Shown here piece by piece: positions 51,852 through 60,953 of a DNA stretch of 64,000 nt. A program made the position numbers and the translations under genes. This DNA comes from Blastococcus sp. Marseille-P5729. Its GTDB lineage: Bacteria; Actinomycetota; Actinomycetes; Mycobacteriales; Antricoccaceae. A model generated the notes under the pieces. That model searched no databases. It saw only the letters and a list, made by a program, of their open reading frames with translations, and had not been told where the DNA came from. Every line of letters starts with the position of its first letter. Position 1 is the stretch's first letter. Location of the stretch: assembly GCF_900292035.1 (NCBI RefSeq), contig NZ_OMPO01000001.1, positions 1,185,192 to 1,249,191 of the forward strand, given 5' to 3'.

Positions 51852-52361
51852 GTGAAGACCCTCATCGTCCTGCGCCATGCCAAGACCGAGGCGGACGCCG
51901 TCGACGACTGGCACCGCAACCTCACAGATCGCGGACGTGCGCAGGCTCGTTCCCTCGGCCCCGACGTCGCCGAGCTCGGTCTGGACGATCGTCTCGTCGT
52001 GCTCGTCTCGACGGCGCTGCGAGCCGCTCAGACCTGGGATGAGATCCAGCCCGCCCTCGGCCCGGAGGTCGTCGTCCGCGAGACCCCGGCACTGTATGCC
52101 TTCGACGAGGACGAGATCCTCCAGGTCCTGCGCGAGGTCGACGAGGACGAGGAGGTCATCATGATCGTCGGCCACAACCCAGGGCTGTCCGACCTGGTCG
52201 TCACCTTGACCGGCGAGGAGCTTCCCGATGACCGCGCGGTTGCCAAGTACGGGCAGCTGCGAACCTGCCGCGGCGCGGTGCTCGAGTACGACGGCCTTTG
52301 GTGCGACATCGACTCAAAGGACTGTTCCACACAGCAGTACCTCTCCCCCGGAGTCGACTAG
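51852..52361 (+). CDS. sixA: SixA-type phosphohistidine phosphatase
   Basis: 169 aa from GTG 51852 (an earlier GTG at 51837 is possible). The RHG-like catalytic motif is LRHAKTEADAVDDWHRNLTDRGRAQA (residues about 6-31), with second His in IVGHNPGLSDLV. Histidine phosphatase superfamily; dephosphorylates phosphohistidine, as on Hpt domains. No partner histidine kinase nearby. Confidence 0.9.
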   Translation: MKTLIVLRHAKTEADAVDDWHRNLTDRGRAQARSLGPDVAELGLDDRLVVLVSTALRAAQTWDEIQPALGPEVVVRETPALYAFDEDEILQVLREVDEDEEVIMIVGHNPGLSDLVVTLTGEELPDDRAVAKYGQLRTCRGAVLEYDGLWCDIDSKDCSTQQYLSPGVD

Positions 52362-52430
52362 TTCTGTCACGAAAGCGGCCCAACGCGGCGCGCCGGTCGA
52401 TCAACCAGACAACCGAACTGGGACACACCA

Positions 52431-54029
52431 CTAGTAGAAGCGCCACTCAGCCTGCGCGTACTCCAGGATCACCGGATCCATGAGCGTGGAGGTCGGCATC
52501 TGCCGCGGCCCGCGATCGGCCGGGAATACCGACGCAGCCTGCAATAGGTCATGAGTGAGGAACTTCAGCGGACTGGGAGCCTGCAAGGTGAGCGGCGGCG
52601 TCCCCTCGGCCGTCGCGAGGAAGAATCCCCAGTCGCCGAACGACGGCACGTCCACGTGGTACGGCGTCGTGCTCAGTCCCGCCGCCTGCAGGGACGCCGA
52701 GATGCACCAGTAGGACTTCGGTGCGAAGTACGGCGATCCGCCTTGCACGGCCACCCGGCCACCGGGGGCGAGATGAGCCTTCACGATCCCGTAGAACTCG
52801 ACCGAGTAGAGCTTGGTGATGGCTGTCTGATCAGGGTCGGGCAGGTCGACGATGATCACGTCGTACTGCTCGGAATGCTCGCGCAGCCAGCTGAACGCGT
52901 CGGCGTTGATCACCTCCACGCGCCCGTCGTTGAGACTGTCGAAGTTGAGCTCGAGAAGCTCGGGCATCGTGCTGGCCAGGTCGGTGACCGCAGGGTCCAG
53001 GTCCACGACAGTCACCCCCTGGACGTCGGGATACCGCAGGATCTCGCGTACCGCGAGCCCGTCCCCACCACCGAGCACCAGCACCTCGCCCCGGTCTCCC
53101 GCGAGCGCCGGATGCACGAGCGACTCGTGGTATCGGTACTCGTCGGTTGAGCTGAACTGCAGGTCGCCGTTGAGAAAGAGCCTCAGGTCCGAACCGTCCA
53201 CCGACTCGGTGACGACGATCTCCTGATAAGGCGTCTGCGCGGAATACACGATCGGGTCGCGGTACAGCGACTGCCGGGCGGAGGCCTCGAACCGGCTCGA
53301 CAGCAGCAGCGCAGCGACCAGCACCGCCACGACGGCGGCGGTTGCGGCCGACAGCACGCCGCGCTGCCGCGGGGTCATCGACCGGGCATACAGCGCGAAG
53401 ACGATGATGCTCGCCGCCAGCGCGTTGACCAGGCCGACGACGATCGCACCGTTGATCTGACCAAGCATCGGCAACAACAGGAAGGGGAAGGCGAGCCCGC
53501 CGAGCAGTGCACCGATGTAGTCCGCGGCGAACAGGTCAGCGACCGCTTCACCGGCCGCCTGCTTGCGGATCCTCTGCAGCAGCTCCATCAGCAACGGCAT
53601 CTCCGCACCGATCAGCAGACCGACCGCAAATGCAGCGATCACCAACGCCGGCGTGTAGATGGCCAGGAAGGCGAAGGCGAGGTACAGGCCCAGGACGGAC
53701 AACCCGCCCACCAGGGCAAGCACCAGCTCGATGACGACGAATGATACGACTGGGCTCCGGCGCAGCCGCTTCGCCAGCAGTGAGCCGACCCCCATCGCGA
53801 ACACCATGACGCCAAGGACGATCGAAGCCTGCGCTGCAGTGTTGCCCAGCAGGTAGCTGCCGAGGGTGACCAGGGCGAGCTCGTAGACCAGTCCGCATGC
53901 CGCGCAGACGAAGACGACGCCGAGCAGCACCGTCCGAGCCGGCCCGGAACGGCCAGGCGCCGCGCTGGGCGACACGGCCTCATCCGGCAGCTCGCGACGG
54001 GTGACGGCATCCGCCCTGGTGCTCGACAC
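52431..54029 (-). CDS. speE: Membrane-spanning spermidine/aminopropyltransferase-like protein
   Basis: 532 aa, GTG start. Seven TM helices (about 30-250) are fused to a spermidine-synthase Rossmann domain (about 262-525) with VLVLGGGDGLAVREILRY, VVDLDPAVTDLA and DAFSWLREHSEQYDVIIVDLPDPDQTA. The catalytic Asp pair is conserved, so aminopropyltransferase-like activity is plausible. It closes the DUF4178-DUF2617-DUF4247-DUF350 gene series, beginning 3 nt after DUF350. Confidence 0.88.
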   Translation of the reverse strand: MSSTRADAVTRRELPDEAVSPSAAPGRSGPARTVLLGVVFVCAACGLVYELALVTLGSYLLGNTAAQASIVLGVMVFAMGVGSLLAKRLRRSPVVSFVVIELVLALVGGLSVLGLYLAFAFLAIYTPALVIAAFAVGLLIGAEMPLLMELLQRIRKQAAGEAVADLFAADYIGALLGGLAFPFLLLPMLGQINGAIVVGLVNALAASIIVFALYARSMTPRQRGVLSAATAAVVAVLVAALLLSSRFEASARQSLYRDPIVYSAQTPYQEIVVTESVDGSDLRLFLNGDLQFSSTDEYRYHESLVHPALAGDRGEVLVLGGGDGLAVREILRYPDVQGVTVVDLDPAVTDLASTMPELLELNFDSLNDGRVEVINADAFSWLREHSEQYDVIIVDLPDPDQTAITKLYSVEFYGIVKAHLAPGGRVAVQGGSPYFAPKSYWCISASLQAAGLSTTPYHVDVPSFGDWGFFLATAEGTPPLTLQAPSPLKFLTHDLLQAASVFPADRGPRQMPTSTLMDPVILEYAQAEWRFY

Positions 54030-54032
54030 GCG

Positions 54033-54458
54033 CTAGAGCAGGGATACAGCCACGATTGCGGCGATGGCGAGATGCAGCACCGACTGCACCCACACGGCCG
54101 GGTGCGGCTGGGCGTCGGCGAGCGCGTCACCAAGCCTGCCCGGGGTGAGCAGGTCGATGATGAGGAAGGCGACGGCCATCGCCGCGAGCCCGATGAGGGA
54201 GTAGAGCGCGGTCCCGAGCAGACCGTTGCCCAGGTCCCCTTCACTGGCGTTTATCGCGGCGCACACGATGAGGCCGACGCCGAGCAGGCTCGAGGCGGTC
54301 AGGATGGCAGCGTTGCGGTTGCGCTGCTGCCAGATGAGGACCGGCAGCTTGCCCGGCGTCAGCAGATCGACCACGACGAATCCCAGCATCATCAACAGAA
54401 TGCCGACGACGCTATAGGCGCCGGCGGCAAGCGCGTCCTTGCCGATTACCTCGAACAT
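54033..54458 (-). CDS. DUF350 membrane protein
   Basis: 140 aa from ATG 54458 (GAGGAG upstream). Four TM helices arranged as a duplicated pair, with the repeated motif VVDLLTPGKL / IIDLLTPGRL (about residues 29-38 and 102-111), characteristic of DUF350. Immediately upstream of the spermidine-synthase-like gene. Function unknown. Confidence 0.9.
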   Translation of the reverse strand: MFEVIGKDALAAGAYSVVGILLMMLGFVVVDLLTPGKLPVLIWQQRNRNAAILTASSLLGVGLIVCAAINASEGDLGNGLLGTALYSLIGLAAMAVAFLIIDLLTPGRLGDALADAQPHPAVWVQSVLHLAIAAIVAVSLL

Positions 54459-54507
54459 CTCCCGCTCCTCATGGTTGGCCGCCCGCACGGGCGGATCTCG
54501 ACGTCAC

Positions 54508-54975
54508 TCACTTGCCGGTTCCCGAGCCGCCGCCGCGGTTGCCACTGCCCGTACCGCCGTATGACGGAGTGGCCGGCCAATAGCCGCCGATGAACGCGAT
54601 GTAGTGGCTGCGCGCGGCGCGGTACTCGCCCACCATGACGCGTGACCCACCCTCGTGGGCGAAGACGGCCACGATCTGGTCGCCGTACTGCAAGAAGACC
54701 GCGTCGTCGGCGTTCGCTCCAGCCGGATCCGGGACAGATCGACGGTCGATCGGCTGCACCTCGGCGGAGATCTCGGTGGCGACCGCGTGCGGCCCCTTGC
54801 CGCGGGCGAGGTATGCCCGCAGCTGGCCCTCATCGAGGGACGACGTGCGCTGGTAGGTGTCGGCGATGAACTTGCGAGGGTCGTCCGGCGACGAGCAGGC
54901 CCGCGCGAGGACGACGACTGCGACGATGCCGGTGATGACCGCGAGAACCTTCACCCAGGCGGGATATCTACTCAC
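54508..54975 (-). CDS. DUF4247 family protein
   Basis: 155 aa. N-terminal TM anchor (about 8-26, ARACSS at its end), then the DUF4247 domain (FIADTYQRTSS.....YLARGKGPHAVATEISAEVQPIDRRSV....DDAVFLQYGDQIVAVF), and a Gly/Ser-rich C-terminus (GTGSGNRGGGSG). Overlaps the DUF2617 gene by 4 nt. Confidence 0.88.
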   Translation of the reverse strand: MSRYPAWVKVLAVITGIVAVVVLARACSSPDDPRKFIADTYQRTSSLDEGQLRAYLARGKGPHAVATEISAEVQPIDRRSVPDPAGANADDAVFLQYGDQIVAVFAHEGGSRVMVGEYRAARSHYIAFIGGYWPATPSYGGTGSGNRGGGSGTGK

Positions 54976-55472
54976 TTGCGCTGACCAATCCAGGAGCGGG
55001 TCCAGACGAGCTCATCACGCTCGGGGTAGGCGTGCCAGGTCTGCCAGCCGCCTGGGGCACCGTCCTGCAGCTCGATGGCCGTGATCGCGTCGGGGCTTCC
55101 TGGGAACCGGCCGACGAGGACGTGGTCGCCGGTCTGCGCCCGCTCGACGAGCCGGGCGACGAGACCGTGTAGCTCGCCCGCCTCATGCTGGGACGTACGG
55201 GAGACCATCTCGTGCGTAAGTGCTCCGCGGCAGGTGCGGTGGCGGCGCGGGAGGGAACCGTCACCCGGCAGACACGCGACGGTCTCGATCAGCTCGCCGT
55301 CCGCGTGCCGAACGACGACCTGGTGGCTGGCGCTGAGCACGCGCACCTCGATCTCGAAGCCGTCGACAGCGCACTGCTGCACGTGCTCGGCGGGCAGCCG
55401 CGGCGTGTGCAGCGAGAACGACAGCTGGTCGGCATGGCTATCCTTGAAGGGAACGGCAAGATCGACGATCAT
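54972..55472 (-). CDS. DUF2617 family protein
   Basis: 166 aa. Soluble; DUF2617 features include SFSLHTPRLPAEHVQQCAVDGFEIEVRVLSASHQVVV and ELQDGAPGGWQTWHAYPERDELVWTRSWI at the end. Gene order matches the actinobacterial DUF4178/2617/4247/350 series. Function unknown. Confidence 0.88.
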   Translation of the reverse strand: MIVDLAVPFKDSHADQLSFSLHTPRLPAEHVQQCAVDGFEIEVRVLSASHQVVVRHADGELIETVACLPGDGSLPRRHRTCRGALTHEMVSRTSQHEAGELHGLVARLVERAQTGDHVLVGRFPGSPDAITAIELQDGAPGGWQTWHAYPERDELVWTRSWIGQRK

Positions 55473-55478
55473 GGCGAT

Positions 55479-56105
55479 TCAGGAGTTGTTCTGTGGGTAG
55501 ATGGTGTAGTCGGCGCGACCCAGGCGCTCTCCACGGGCAGCCTCCCACTGGCCCTGCGGGCCCGTGAACCGCTCGAACGACAAGAGCGTGCCGTCACCGG
55601 ACTCGTAGTCGTGGTACTCGACGGTGCCCCGCTCAGCAACGCCGGTCGTGCCCTCGCTGACGAAGCGCGCAGTGCCGGACTCGTCGGACTGATAGCGGCG
55701 TCCGTCAAGCTCGATCGACGGAGGACCCGGTTGGACGGCGACACCCCTGATCTCGCGCCAGAGCGCGACCTCGAGGTCGGGGTCGTCCTCCACGGACAGC
55801 CACACCTTGTCGCCGACCCCGGTATCGAGGAAGATCTCGCTCCACGTGTAGCTGCCCTCGGACAGTCGCAGAGCACCGCGGACGGTGTAGTCCTGCCCGC
55901 GGACCGTCACCAGGTCGCCGGGCTTGAGGGTGCGGGGATTGCCCCAGACAGAGTCGTCGTCCGCCGAGGAGAACGGATCGACACCCGCGGCGCGCTGGGG
56001 CCTCTGTGTCCTCTTGCCGCGGTAATAGAGCACCGCGCCGACCAGGACGACGACGAGCACGATCAGGATGACTACTAGCGGATCCACGTCGATCAGAGTA
56101 CGCAT
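55479..56105 (-). CDS. DUF4178 family protein
   Basis: 208 aa. N-terminal TM anchor (about 8-27) then the DUF4178 beta-rich domain (LKPGDLVTVRGQDYTVRGALRLSEGSYTWSEIFLDTG...VWLSVEDDPDLEVALW). First gene of the five-gene series ending in the spermidine-synthase-like protein, 6 nt upstream of DUF2617. Confidence 0.88.
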   Translation of the reverse strand: MRTLIDVDPLVVILIVLVVVLVGAVLYYRGKRTQRPQRAAGVDPFSSADDDSVWGNPRTLKPGDLVTVRGQDYTVRGALRLSEGSYTWSEIFLDTGVGDKVWLSVEDDPDLEVALWREIRGVAVQPGPPSIELDGRRYQSDESGTARFVSEGTTGVAERGTVEYHDYESGDGTLLSFERFTGPQGQWEAARGERLGRADYTIYPQNNS

Positions 56106-56153
56106 CGAACCCGCCGGTTCCCAAGACGACTGCGCCGCAGGGCGGGACGGGCG

Positions 56154-56369
56154 TTACGAGATCTCGATGAGGGGGTCGCCGGACCTCACGCTCGCGCCGG
56201 GCTCGACGAGGACCTCCGCGACCGTTCCAGCAGCCTCGGCCTCGACCGGGATCTCCATCCTCATGGACTCGATGAACAACAGCGGATCACCGGTCTGCAC
56301 CTGATCGCCGGAGCTCACGACGACCTGGGTTACGTTACCGACCATCTCGGACCTCACCGTGCTTGTCAT
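56154..56369 (-). CDS. Biotinyl/lipoyl carrier protein (TB7.3-like) with Lys-to-Arg at the attachment site
   Basis: 71 aa, a single biotinyl/lipoyl domain closely resembling mycobacterial TB7.3. The normal attachment motif ESMKMEIPV reads ESMRMEIPV: residue 37 is Arg (AGG codon; CCT at 56259-56261 on the plus strand). Everything else in the domain (GDQVQTGDPLLFIES, AGTVAEVLVEPGASVRSGDPLIEIS) is intact. Overlaps the acyl-CoA ligase gene by 4 nt. Either biotinylation is lost or a single-base change has occurred (AAG to AGG); activity cannot be predicted. Confidence 0.85.
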   Translation of the reverse strand: MTSTVRSEMVGNVTQVVVSSGDQVQTGDPLLFIESMRMEIPVEAEAAGTVAEVLVEPGASVRSGDPLIEIS

Positions 56370-58063
56370 TGCTGTTCCTCCTCTTCGCGCGCGGCGGCGC
56401 GCAGTTTGTGCTTCTCGATCTTGTTGGTCGGCGTCTTCGGCAGCTCATCGACGAAGCGGTACTGCCACGGCCTCATGAACTTCGGCATCGTCTTCTCGGC
56501 GTACTCCCATAGAGTCTGCTCGTCGGGTTCGATACCCGGCCGCAGCTGAATGAAGGCGACGATCTCGTCCTCATCCGAGCGTGGGCTTGGTACAGCGACC
56601 ACCGCCGCCACATCGACGTGGTCATGGCCAGACAGAATCTCCTCGACGTGCACGCTTGAGACGTTCTCACCGCGGACGCGGATCCGGTCTCCGAGTCGGT
56701 CGAGAAAGTAAAAGAACCCGTCGTCGTCCTGCACTGCCGAGTCGCCGGTGTGGAACCACAGGTTGCGGTTCGCCTCCACTGTCTTATCCGGCTTGCCGAG
56801 ATACTCGGTGAACAGCAGATAGGGCAGCTTGGGTCGCAGCGCGAAGTGCCCAGCGGTCCCCCTGGGACAAGGCTGATCGTGCTCGTCGAGGACTGCGATG
56901 TCGAAGAACGGTCCCGGGAGGCCCATCGCGGCCTTGCGGGTCACCTTCTCACCCGTCGTAACGTACAACCCCGCCGCCTCAGCGTCCGCCCGGAGCTGTG
57001 CCTGCGACTTCCCGCGGAACAGCTCATCGGGCGTTCCCTCGCCCGGCGCGCACTCCTCGATCGTCATGGAGAGCGGGGCTCCTCCCTCGGTCTGGCCGAA
57101 GCCACAGGTCACCGAGTCGATGCCGAACCGCTGGGCGAACTCGGCGTGCCGCACCGGCAGCGGCTGCATGTGCGCCTTGTTGAGGGTGTTTCGCCGGTCG
57201 TCGGCGGAGGCCGGGTTGGCCAGCAGCCACGGGATCATGACGTCGAGGATGATCGCGGTCGTGCACGCCCCGGACTGGATCCGCGCCCAGAACTCGGTCG
57301 GCGAGAAGCGATCCCAGAGGACGACGCCGGCGCCGGCCCACAGGGCCGCCGCGACATTCGCGTACGCACCGCCGACGTGGTACATCGGCAGGTCGTTATA
57401 TACGACGTCGTCGGTGGTCAGCCGCCGACGTAGCCCCCACGTGTACTGGTTGATCCAACGATGCGGGTGGACGACGCCCTTGGACGGCCCGGTCGTTCCT
57501 GAGGTGTAGATGAGGCTCGCCGGAGTATCGAAGGCGATCGGCACACGCGGACGCTCGCAGGGCTCGTCGAGCGCGGCCGCGTTCTGGACGGGCATCGGTG
57601 AGTTACCCGGCTGCGCGCCCGCAACGAGCACGTTTGGGTGCTGCTCGACGCCCTCCCAGATGTCGGTGATCCGCGTCAGCAGCTCATCCTGAACGATCAG
57701 CAGCCTCGGCTTCGCGTCGTTCAGTGAGTAGGCCAGCAGCCCGCCGGCGTACTGGAAGTTGACGGGCGCGTAGATGCCGCCGGCCTTCCAGATCCCCACC
57801 ATCCACACCGTCGTCTGAAACGGGTCCGTCGCGAGCACGCTCACGACATCGCCGTCGTCGAGGCCACGTCGACGAAGGTTGCCGGCGACGGCGTCCGACC
57901 GCCGCGCCAGCTCGCCGAAGCTCAATTGCTCCTCCGTCGGGCCGTAGGTCACCGCGAGCGCCTCGGGCCGTTCGGCCGCGTGCCGGTCGAAGCCCTCGAT
58001 GAAGGTCGCGCCGCCCTCCTCGAGCAGCGCGGTCAGCCGTGCCGTCTCGTTGGAATCGATCAT
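56366..58063 (-). CDS. Acyl-CoA synthetase (AMP-dependent ligase)
   Basis: 565 aa from ATG 58063, overlapping the carboxyltransferase gene by 4 nt. ANL family: LIYTSGTTGPSKGVVHPH (P-loop), GFGQTEGGAPLS, WFHTGDSAVQDDDGFFYFLDRLGDRIRVRGENVS, and catalytic Lys in PKTPTNKIEKHKL. Activates a carboxylic acid to its CoA thioester. Middle gene of a three-gene operon, suggesting the product is next carboxylated, or vice versa. Substrate not evident. Confidence 0.9.
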   Translation of the reverse strand: MIDSNETARLTALLEEGGATFIEGFDRHAAERPEALAVTYGPTEEQLSFGELARRSDAVAGNLRRRGLDDGDVVSVLATDPFQTTVWMVGIWKAGGIYAPVNFQYAGGLLAYSLNDAKPRLLIVQDELLTRITDIWEGVEQHPNVLVAGAQPGNSPMPVQNAAALDEPCERPRVPIAFDTPASLIYTSGTTGPSKGVVHPHRWINQYTWGLRRRLTTDDVVYNDLPMYHVGGAYANVAAALWAGAGVVLWDRFSPTEFWARIQSGACTTAIILDVMIPWLLANPASADDRRNTLNKAHMQPLPVRHAEFAQRFGIDSVTCGFGQTEGGAPLSMTIEECAPGEGTPDELFRGKSQAQLRADAEAAGLYVTTGEKVTRKAAMGLPGPFFDIAVLDEHDQPCPRGTAGHFALRPKLPYLLFTEYLGKPDKTVEANRNLWFHTGDSAVQDDDGFFYFLDRLGDRIRVRGENVSSVHVEEILSGHDHVDVAAVVAVPSPRSDEDEIVAFIQLRPGIEPDEQTLWEYAEKTMPKFMRPWQYRFVDELPKTPTNKIEKHKLRAAAREEEEQQ

Positions 58064-59628
58064 GGCCGCGCTCCGAAGGACGGGCGACCGACGAGCCGCG
58101 GCAGCACCTGGTAGGCGTCCCGCACCCAGTCGCACAGCAGCGTCCGGGTCTGTCGCGGATCGATGACGTCATCGACGCCGAAGCGCTCCGCCGTCCGGAG
58201 CGGGCTCCTGATGGCCTCGAGTCGCTCTCGGATCTCGGCGAGCATCGCCTCGGGGTCCTCGGCAGCCAGCAGATCCGCGGTGTACGCCGCCTCGATGCCG
58301 CCCTCGACCGGCAGCGAGCCCCAGTCGCCGGAGGGCCACGCCCACTGCGTGACGTGCCGGTGCCGGTTGACCTGCCCGGCGCCGCCCACGCCGAACACGC
58401 GACGCACGATGACCTCGGCGGTCGGGACGTTCGCCTGGTAGGCCGCGACGATCGCGCGGGCGCCGTCCCGGATCGCCCCGGTCATCTCGGCGGCGAGACC
58501 GATCGCCAGGCCTGCCTGGTCGGTGAGCGAGACGAGAGGCAGGTGGAAGGTGGTGCAGAGGTCGATCAGCCGCGCCATGGCCTGCGCACCGGTGGCGGTG
58601 ACGGCCGCACCCTTGTACGGGTCGGTGGCGATGACACCGACCGGGTGCCCGTCGAGCCGAGCCAGGCCGGTGAAGATCGACCCGCCGTACTCGGCGTACT
58701 GGAAGACCGAGCCCTTGTCGAATACGCCGTCGAGCAGCGTCTTCAAACGGTACACCTTGCGCCGGTCCCGCGGCACGAGGGACAGCAGTGCATCATCGGC
58801 GCGGTCCACCGGGTCATCCTCGTTGGCGATGACCGGCGGCAGCTCGTACACCGACGGCGGCAGGTAGGACAGGAACCGCCGGATCTCCGCGAACGCCTCC
58901 TCCTCAGACCGCACCCACCGCTCGATCGCGCCGTTGCGCGCGTGCACCTGGTAGCCGCCGAGCTCTTCCTTGTTCAGGTCCTGACCGGTGGCGTGCAGGA
59001 CGACCGGCGGCCCAGCGACGAACAGCTGCGCCTTCTCCTTGACGAAGATCGCCAGGTGCGACATCGCGGTGCGGCCGGCGCCGAGCCCGGCGACCGGCCC
59101 GCCGCCGTAGGCCACAACCGGGACCACGGAGAGGTTGTCGACGACGTAGTCCCACCCAGGATTCGCCGGCACGTACGTGTAACCGTCGACCTCCAACGTG
59201 CGCACCGAGCCGCCGCCGCCGGTGCCCTCGATCAACCGGACGATCGGCAGCTGGAGCGAGTTGGCGAGCATCTCGGCATGGATCTGCTTCTCCTTGATGC
59301 CGGCGTCCGCCGCGCCGCCGCGCACCGTGAAGTCGTCACCGGCCACGACCACCTTGCGACCATCGACGCGGACGGTCCCGAAGACGAAGTTGCTGGAGCG
59401 GATGCTCACCAGCTGCCCATGCTCGTCGTACTCGCCGAAGCCCGAGATGCCACCGACCTCACGGAACGAGCCAACGTCGCCGAGAGCGTCGATCCGCTGG
59501 CGCACGTTGAGGCGCCCGGCGTCCGACTGCCGCTTGAGCTTCGCCTCGCCGCCCATCTGCTGAACCTGCCGCCTGCGCTCCGCGATCTCGGCGACCTCGT
59601 CGGACCAGTCCGCACTGTGCTGCACCAC
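58060..59628 (-). CDS. Acyl-CoA carboxylase carboxyltransferase (beta) subunit
   Basis: 522 aa. Two carboxyltransferase half-domains: RLNVRQRIDALGDVGSFREVGG, FVFGTVRVDGRKVVVAGDDFTVRGGAADAGIKEKQIHAEMLAN...RLIEGTGGGGS in the first; VGVIATDPYKGAAVTATGAQAMARLIDLCTTFHLPLVSLTDQAG in the second. Needs a biotinylated carrier; the operon supplies only a carrier with Arg in place of the biotin lysine, and no biotin carboxylase. First gene of the operon, 14 nt from purD. Confidence 0.9.
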   Translation of the reverse strand: MVQHSADWSDEVAEIAERRRQVQQMGGEAKLKRQSDAGRLNVRQRIDALGDVGSFREVGGISGFGEYDEHGQLVSIRSSNFVFGTVRVDGRKVVVAGDDFTVRGGAADAGIKEKQIHAEMLANSLQLPIVRLIEGTGGGGSVRTLEVDGYTYVPANPGWDYVVDNLSVVPVVAYGGGPVAGLGAGRTAMSHLAIFVKEKAQLFVAGPPVVLHATGQDLNKEELGGYQVHARNGAIERWVRSEEEAFAEIRRFLSYLPPSVYELPPVIANEDDPVDRADDALLSLVPRDRRKVYRLKTLLDGVFDKGSVFQYAEYGGSIFTGLARLDGHPVGVIATDPYKGAAVTATGAQAMARLIDLCTTFHLPLVSLTDQAGLAIGLAAEMTGAIRDGARAIVAAYQANVPTAEVIVRRVFGVGGAGQVNRHRHVTQWAWPSGDWGSLPVEGGIEAAYTADLLAAEDPEAMLAEIRERLEAIRSPLRTAERFGVDDVIDPRQTRTLLCDWVRDAYQVLPRLVGRPSFGARP

Positions 59629-59642
59629 GCGTTCTCCTTCGC

Positions 59643-60911
59643 TCAGCCGGTCAGGGTGATCTCGCCGCGCTCTGCCTTCGCGGCGATGTCGCGGCGGTAG
59701 TGCGCGCCGTCGAGGTGGATGTGGGCGATCTGCTCGTACGCGGCGGCACGGGCCCCCGCGAGGTCCTCGCCGACCGCGACGACGCTGAGCACCCGGCCGC
59801 CCGCCGACACGACCTGGACGCCGTCCATCCTGGTGCCGGCATGCAGGATCGCCGTGCCGGGGACGGGACCGCCGTCCACCACGATCGGGTCACCCGTACG
59901 CGGCGAAGCCGGGTAACCGGACGCGGCCAGGACGACGGTGACGCTCGCGCCGTCCCGCCACTCCAGGGGCGGGTGGCTCGCGAGCTCACCGCGTGCGGCG
60001 GCGGCCAGCAGCTCGCCCAGCGGCGTCGTCAGCATTGCCAGTACCGACTGGGTCTCGGGGTCGCCGAACCGAGCGTTGAACTCCACGACCCGGGTGCCCT
60101 TCGAGGTGAGCGCGAGCCCGATGTACAGCACCCCGGCGAACGGCGTGCCGCGGCGGCGCATCTCGTCGATAGTCGGCTGCGCGATGTCACGCGCCACCTC
60201 GTCGACCAGCCCGGACGGCGCCCAGTCCAACGGGGTGTAGGCGCCCATGCCACCGGTGTTCGGCCCGGCGTCGTCCTCCCCCACGCGCTTGAAGTCCTGC
60301 GCAGGCTGCAGGGGAAGCACCGTGGTGCCGTCGGTGATGCAGAACAGCGAGACCTCGGGCCCGTCCAGGAATTCCTCCACGACGACGGTCGATCCGGCTT
60401 CCAGGCAGGCCGTCGCGTGTGCGAGCGCCGCCTGGCGATCGTTGGTCACGACCACGCCCTTGCCAGCGGCGAGGCCGTCGTCCTTGACCACGTGCGGCGC
60501 CCCGTACTCATCGAGAGCGGCCGCGACGTCCTCTGGCGTCGCGCAGGTGCGCGACCCGGCGGTCGGGACGCCGGCGGCGGCCATGACCTCCTTCGCGAAG
60601 GACTTCGATCCTTCTAGCCGGGCGGCATCCTCGCGTGGGCCGAAGCACAGGATGCCCGCGTCGGCGAGGGCGTCCGCTGCTCCAGCCACCAGCGGCACCT
60701 CCGGCCCGACCACGACCAGGTCGGCGGCCTGCTCGCGGGCGAGCACCGTGATGGCGGCCGGGTCGGACACGTCGACCGGCGCGACGGCGCAATCATCAGC
60801 GATGCCGGCGTTGCCTGGGGCGCACACCACCTCGGTCACGCTGTCGTCGCGCAGCAGAGCGGTGACGATCGCGTGCTCACGGGCACCCGATCCGATGATG
60901 AGAACCTTCAC
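59643..60911 (-). CDS. purD: Phosphoribosylamine-glycine ligase (GARS)
   Basis: 422 aa from GTG 60911. ATP-grasp enzyme: VLIIGSGAREHAIV at the start, VVVGPEVPLVAGAADAL, SKSFAKEVMAAAGVPTAG, HVVKDDGLAAGKGVVV, EEFLDGPEVSLFCITDG and FNARFGDPETQ. Step 2 of purine synthesis. Upstream frame extension to 61580 is not coding. Divergent from the GDPD gene, 42 nt apart. Confidence 0.96.
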   Translation of the reverse strand: MKVLIIGSGAREHAIVTALLRDDSVTEVVCAPGNAGIADDCAVAPVDVSDPAAITVLAREQAADLVVVGPEVPLVAGAADALADAGILCFGPREDAARLEGSKSFAKEVMAAAGVPTAGSRTCATPEDVAAALDEYGAPHVVKDDGLAAGKGVVVTNDRQAALAHATACLEAGSTVVVEEFLDGPEVSLFCITDGTTVLPLQPAQDFKRVGEDDAGPNTGGMGAYTPLDWAPSGLVDEVARDIAQPTIDEMRRRGTPFAGVLYIGLALTSKGTRVVEFNARFGDPETQSVLAMLTTPLGELLAAAARGELASHPPLEWRDGASVTVVLAASGYPASPRTGDPIVVDGGPVPGTAILHAGTRMDGVQVVSAGGRVLSVVAVGEDLAGARAAAYEQIAHIHLDGAHYRRDIAAKAERGEITLTG

Positions 60912-60953
60912 GCGACCAACCCTACTGACGGTCACGCCGGGGACACTGGGGGC

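Noticed and set aside
58039-59700. Plus-strand frame of 553 codons
   Set aside because: Antisense to the carboxyltransferase; no domain features.
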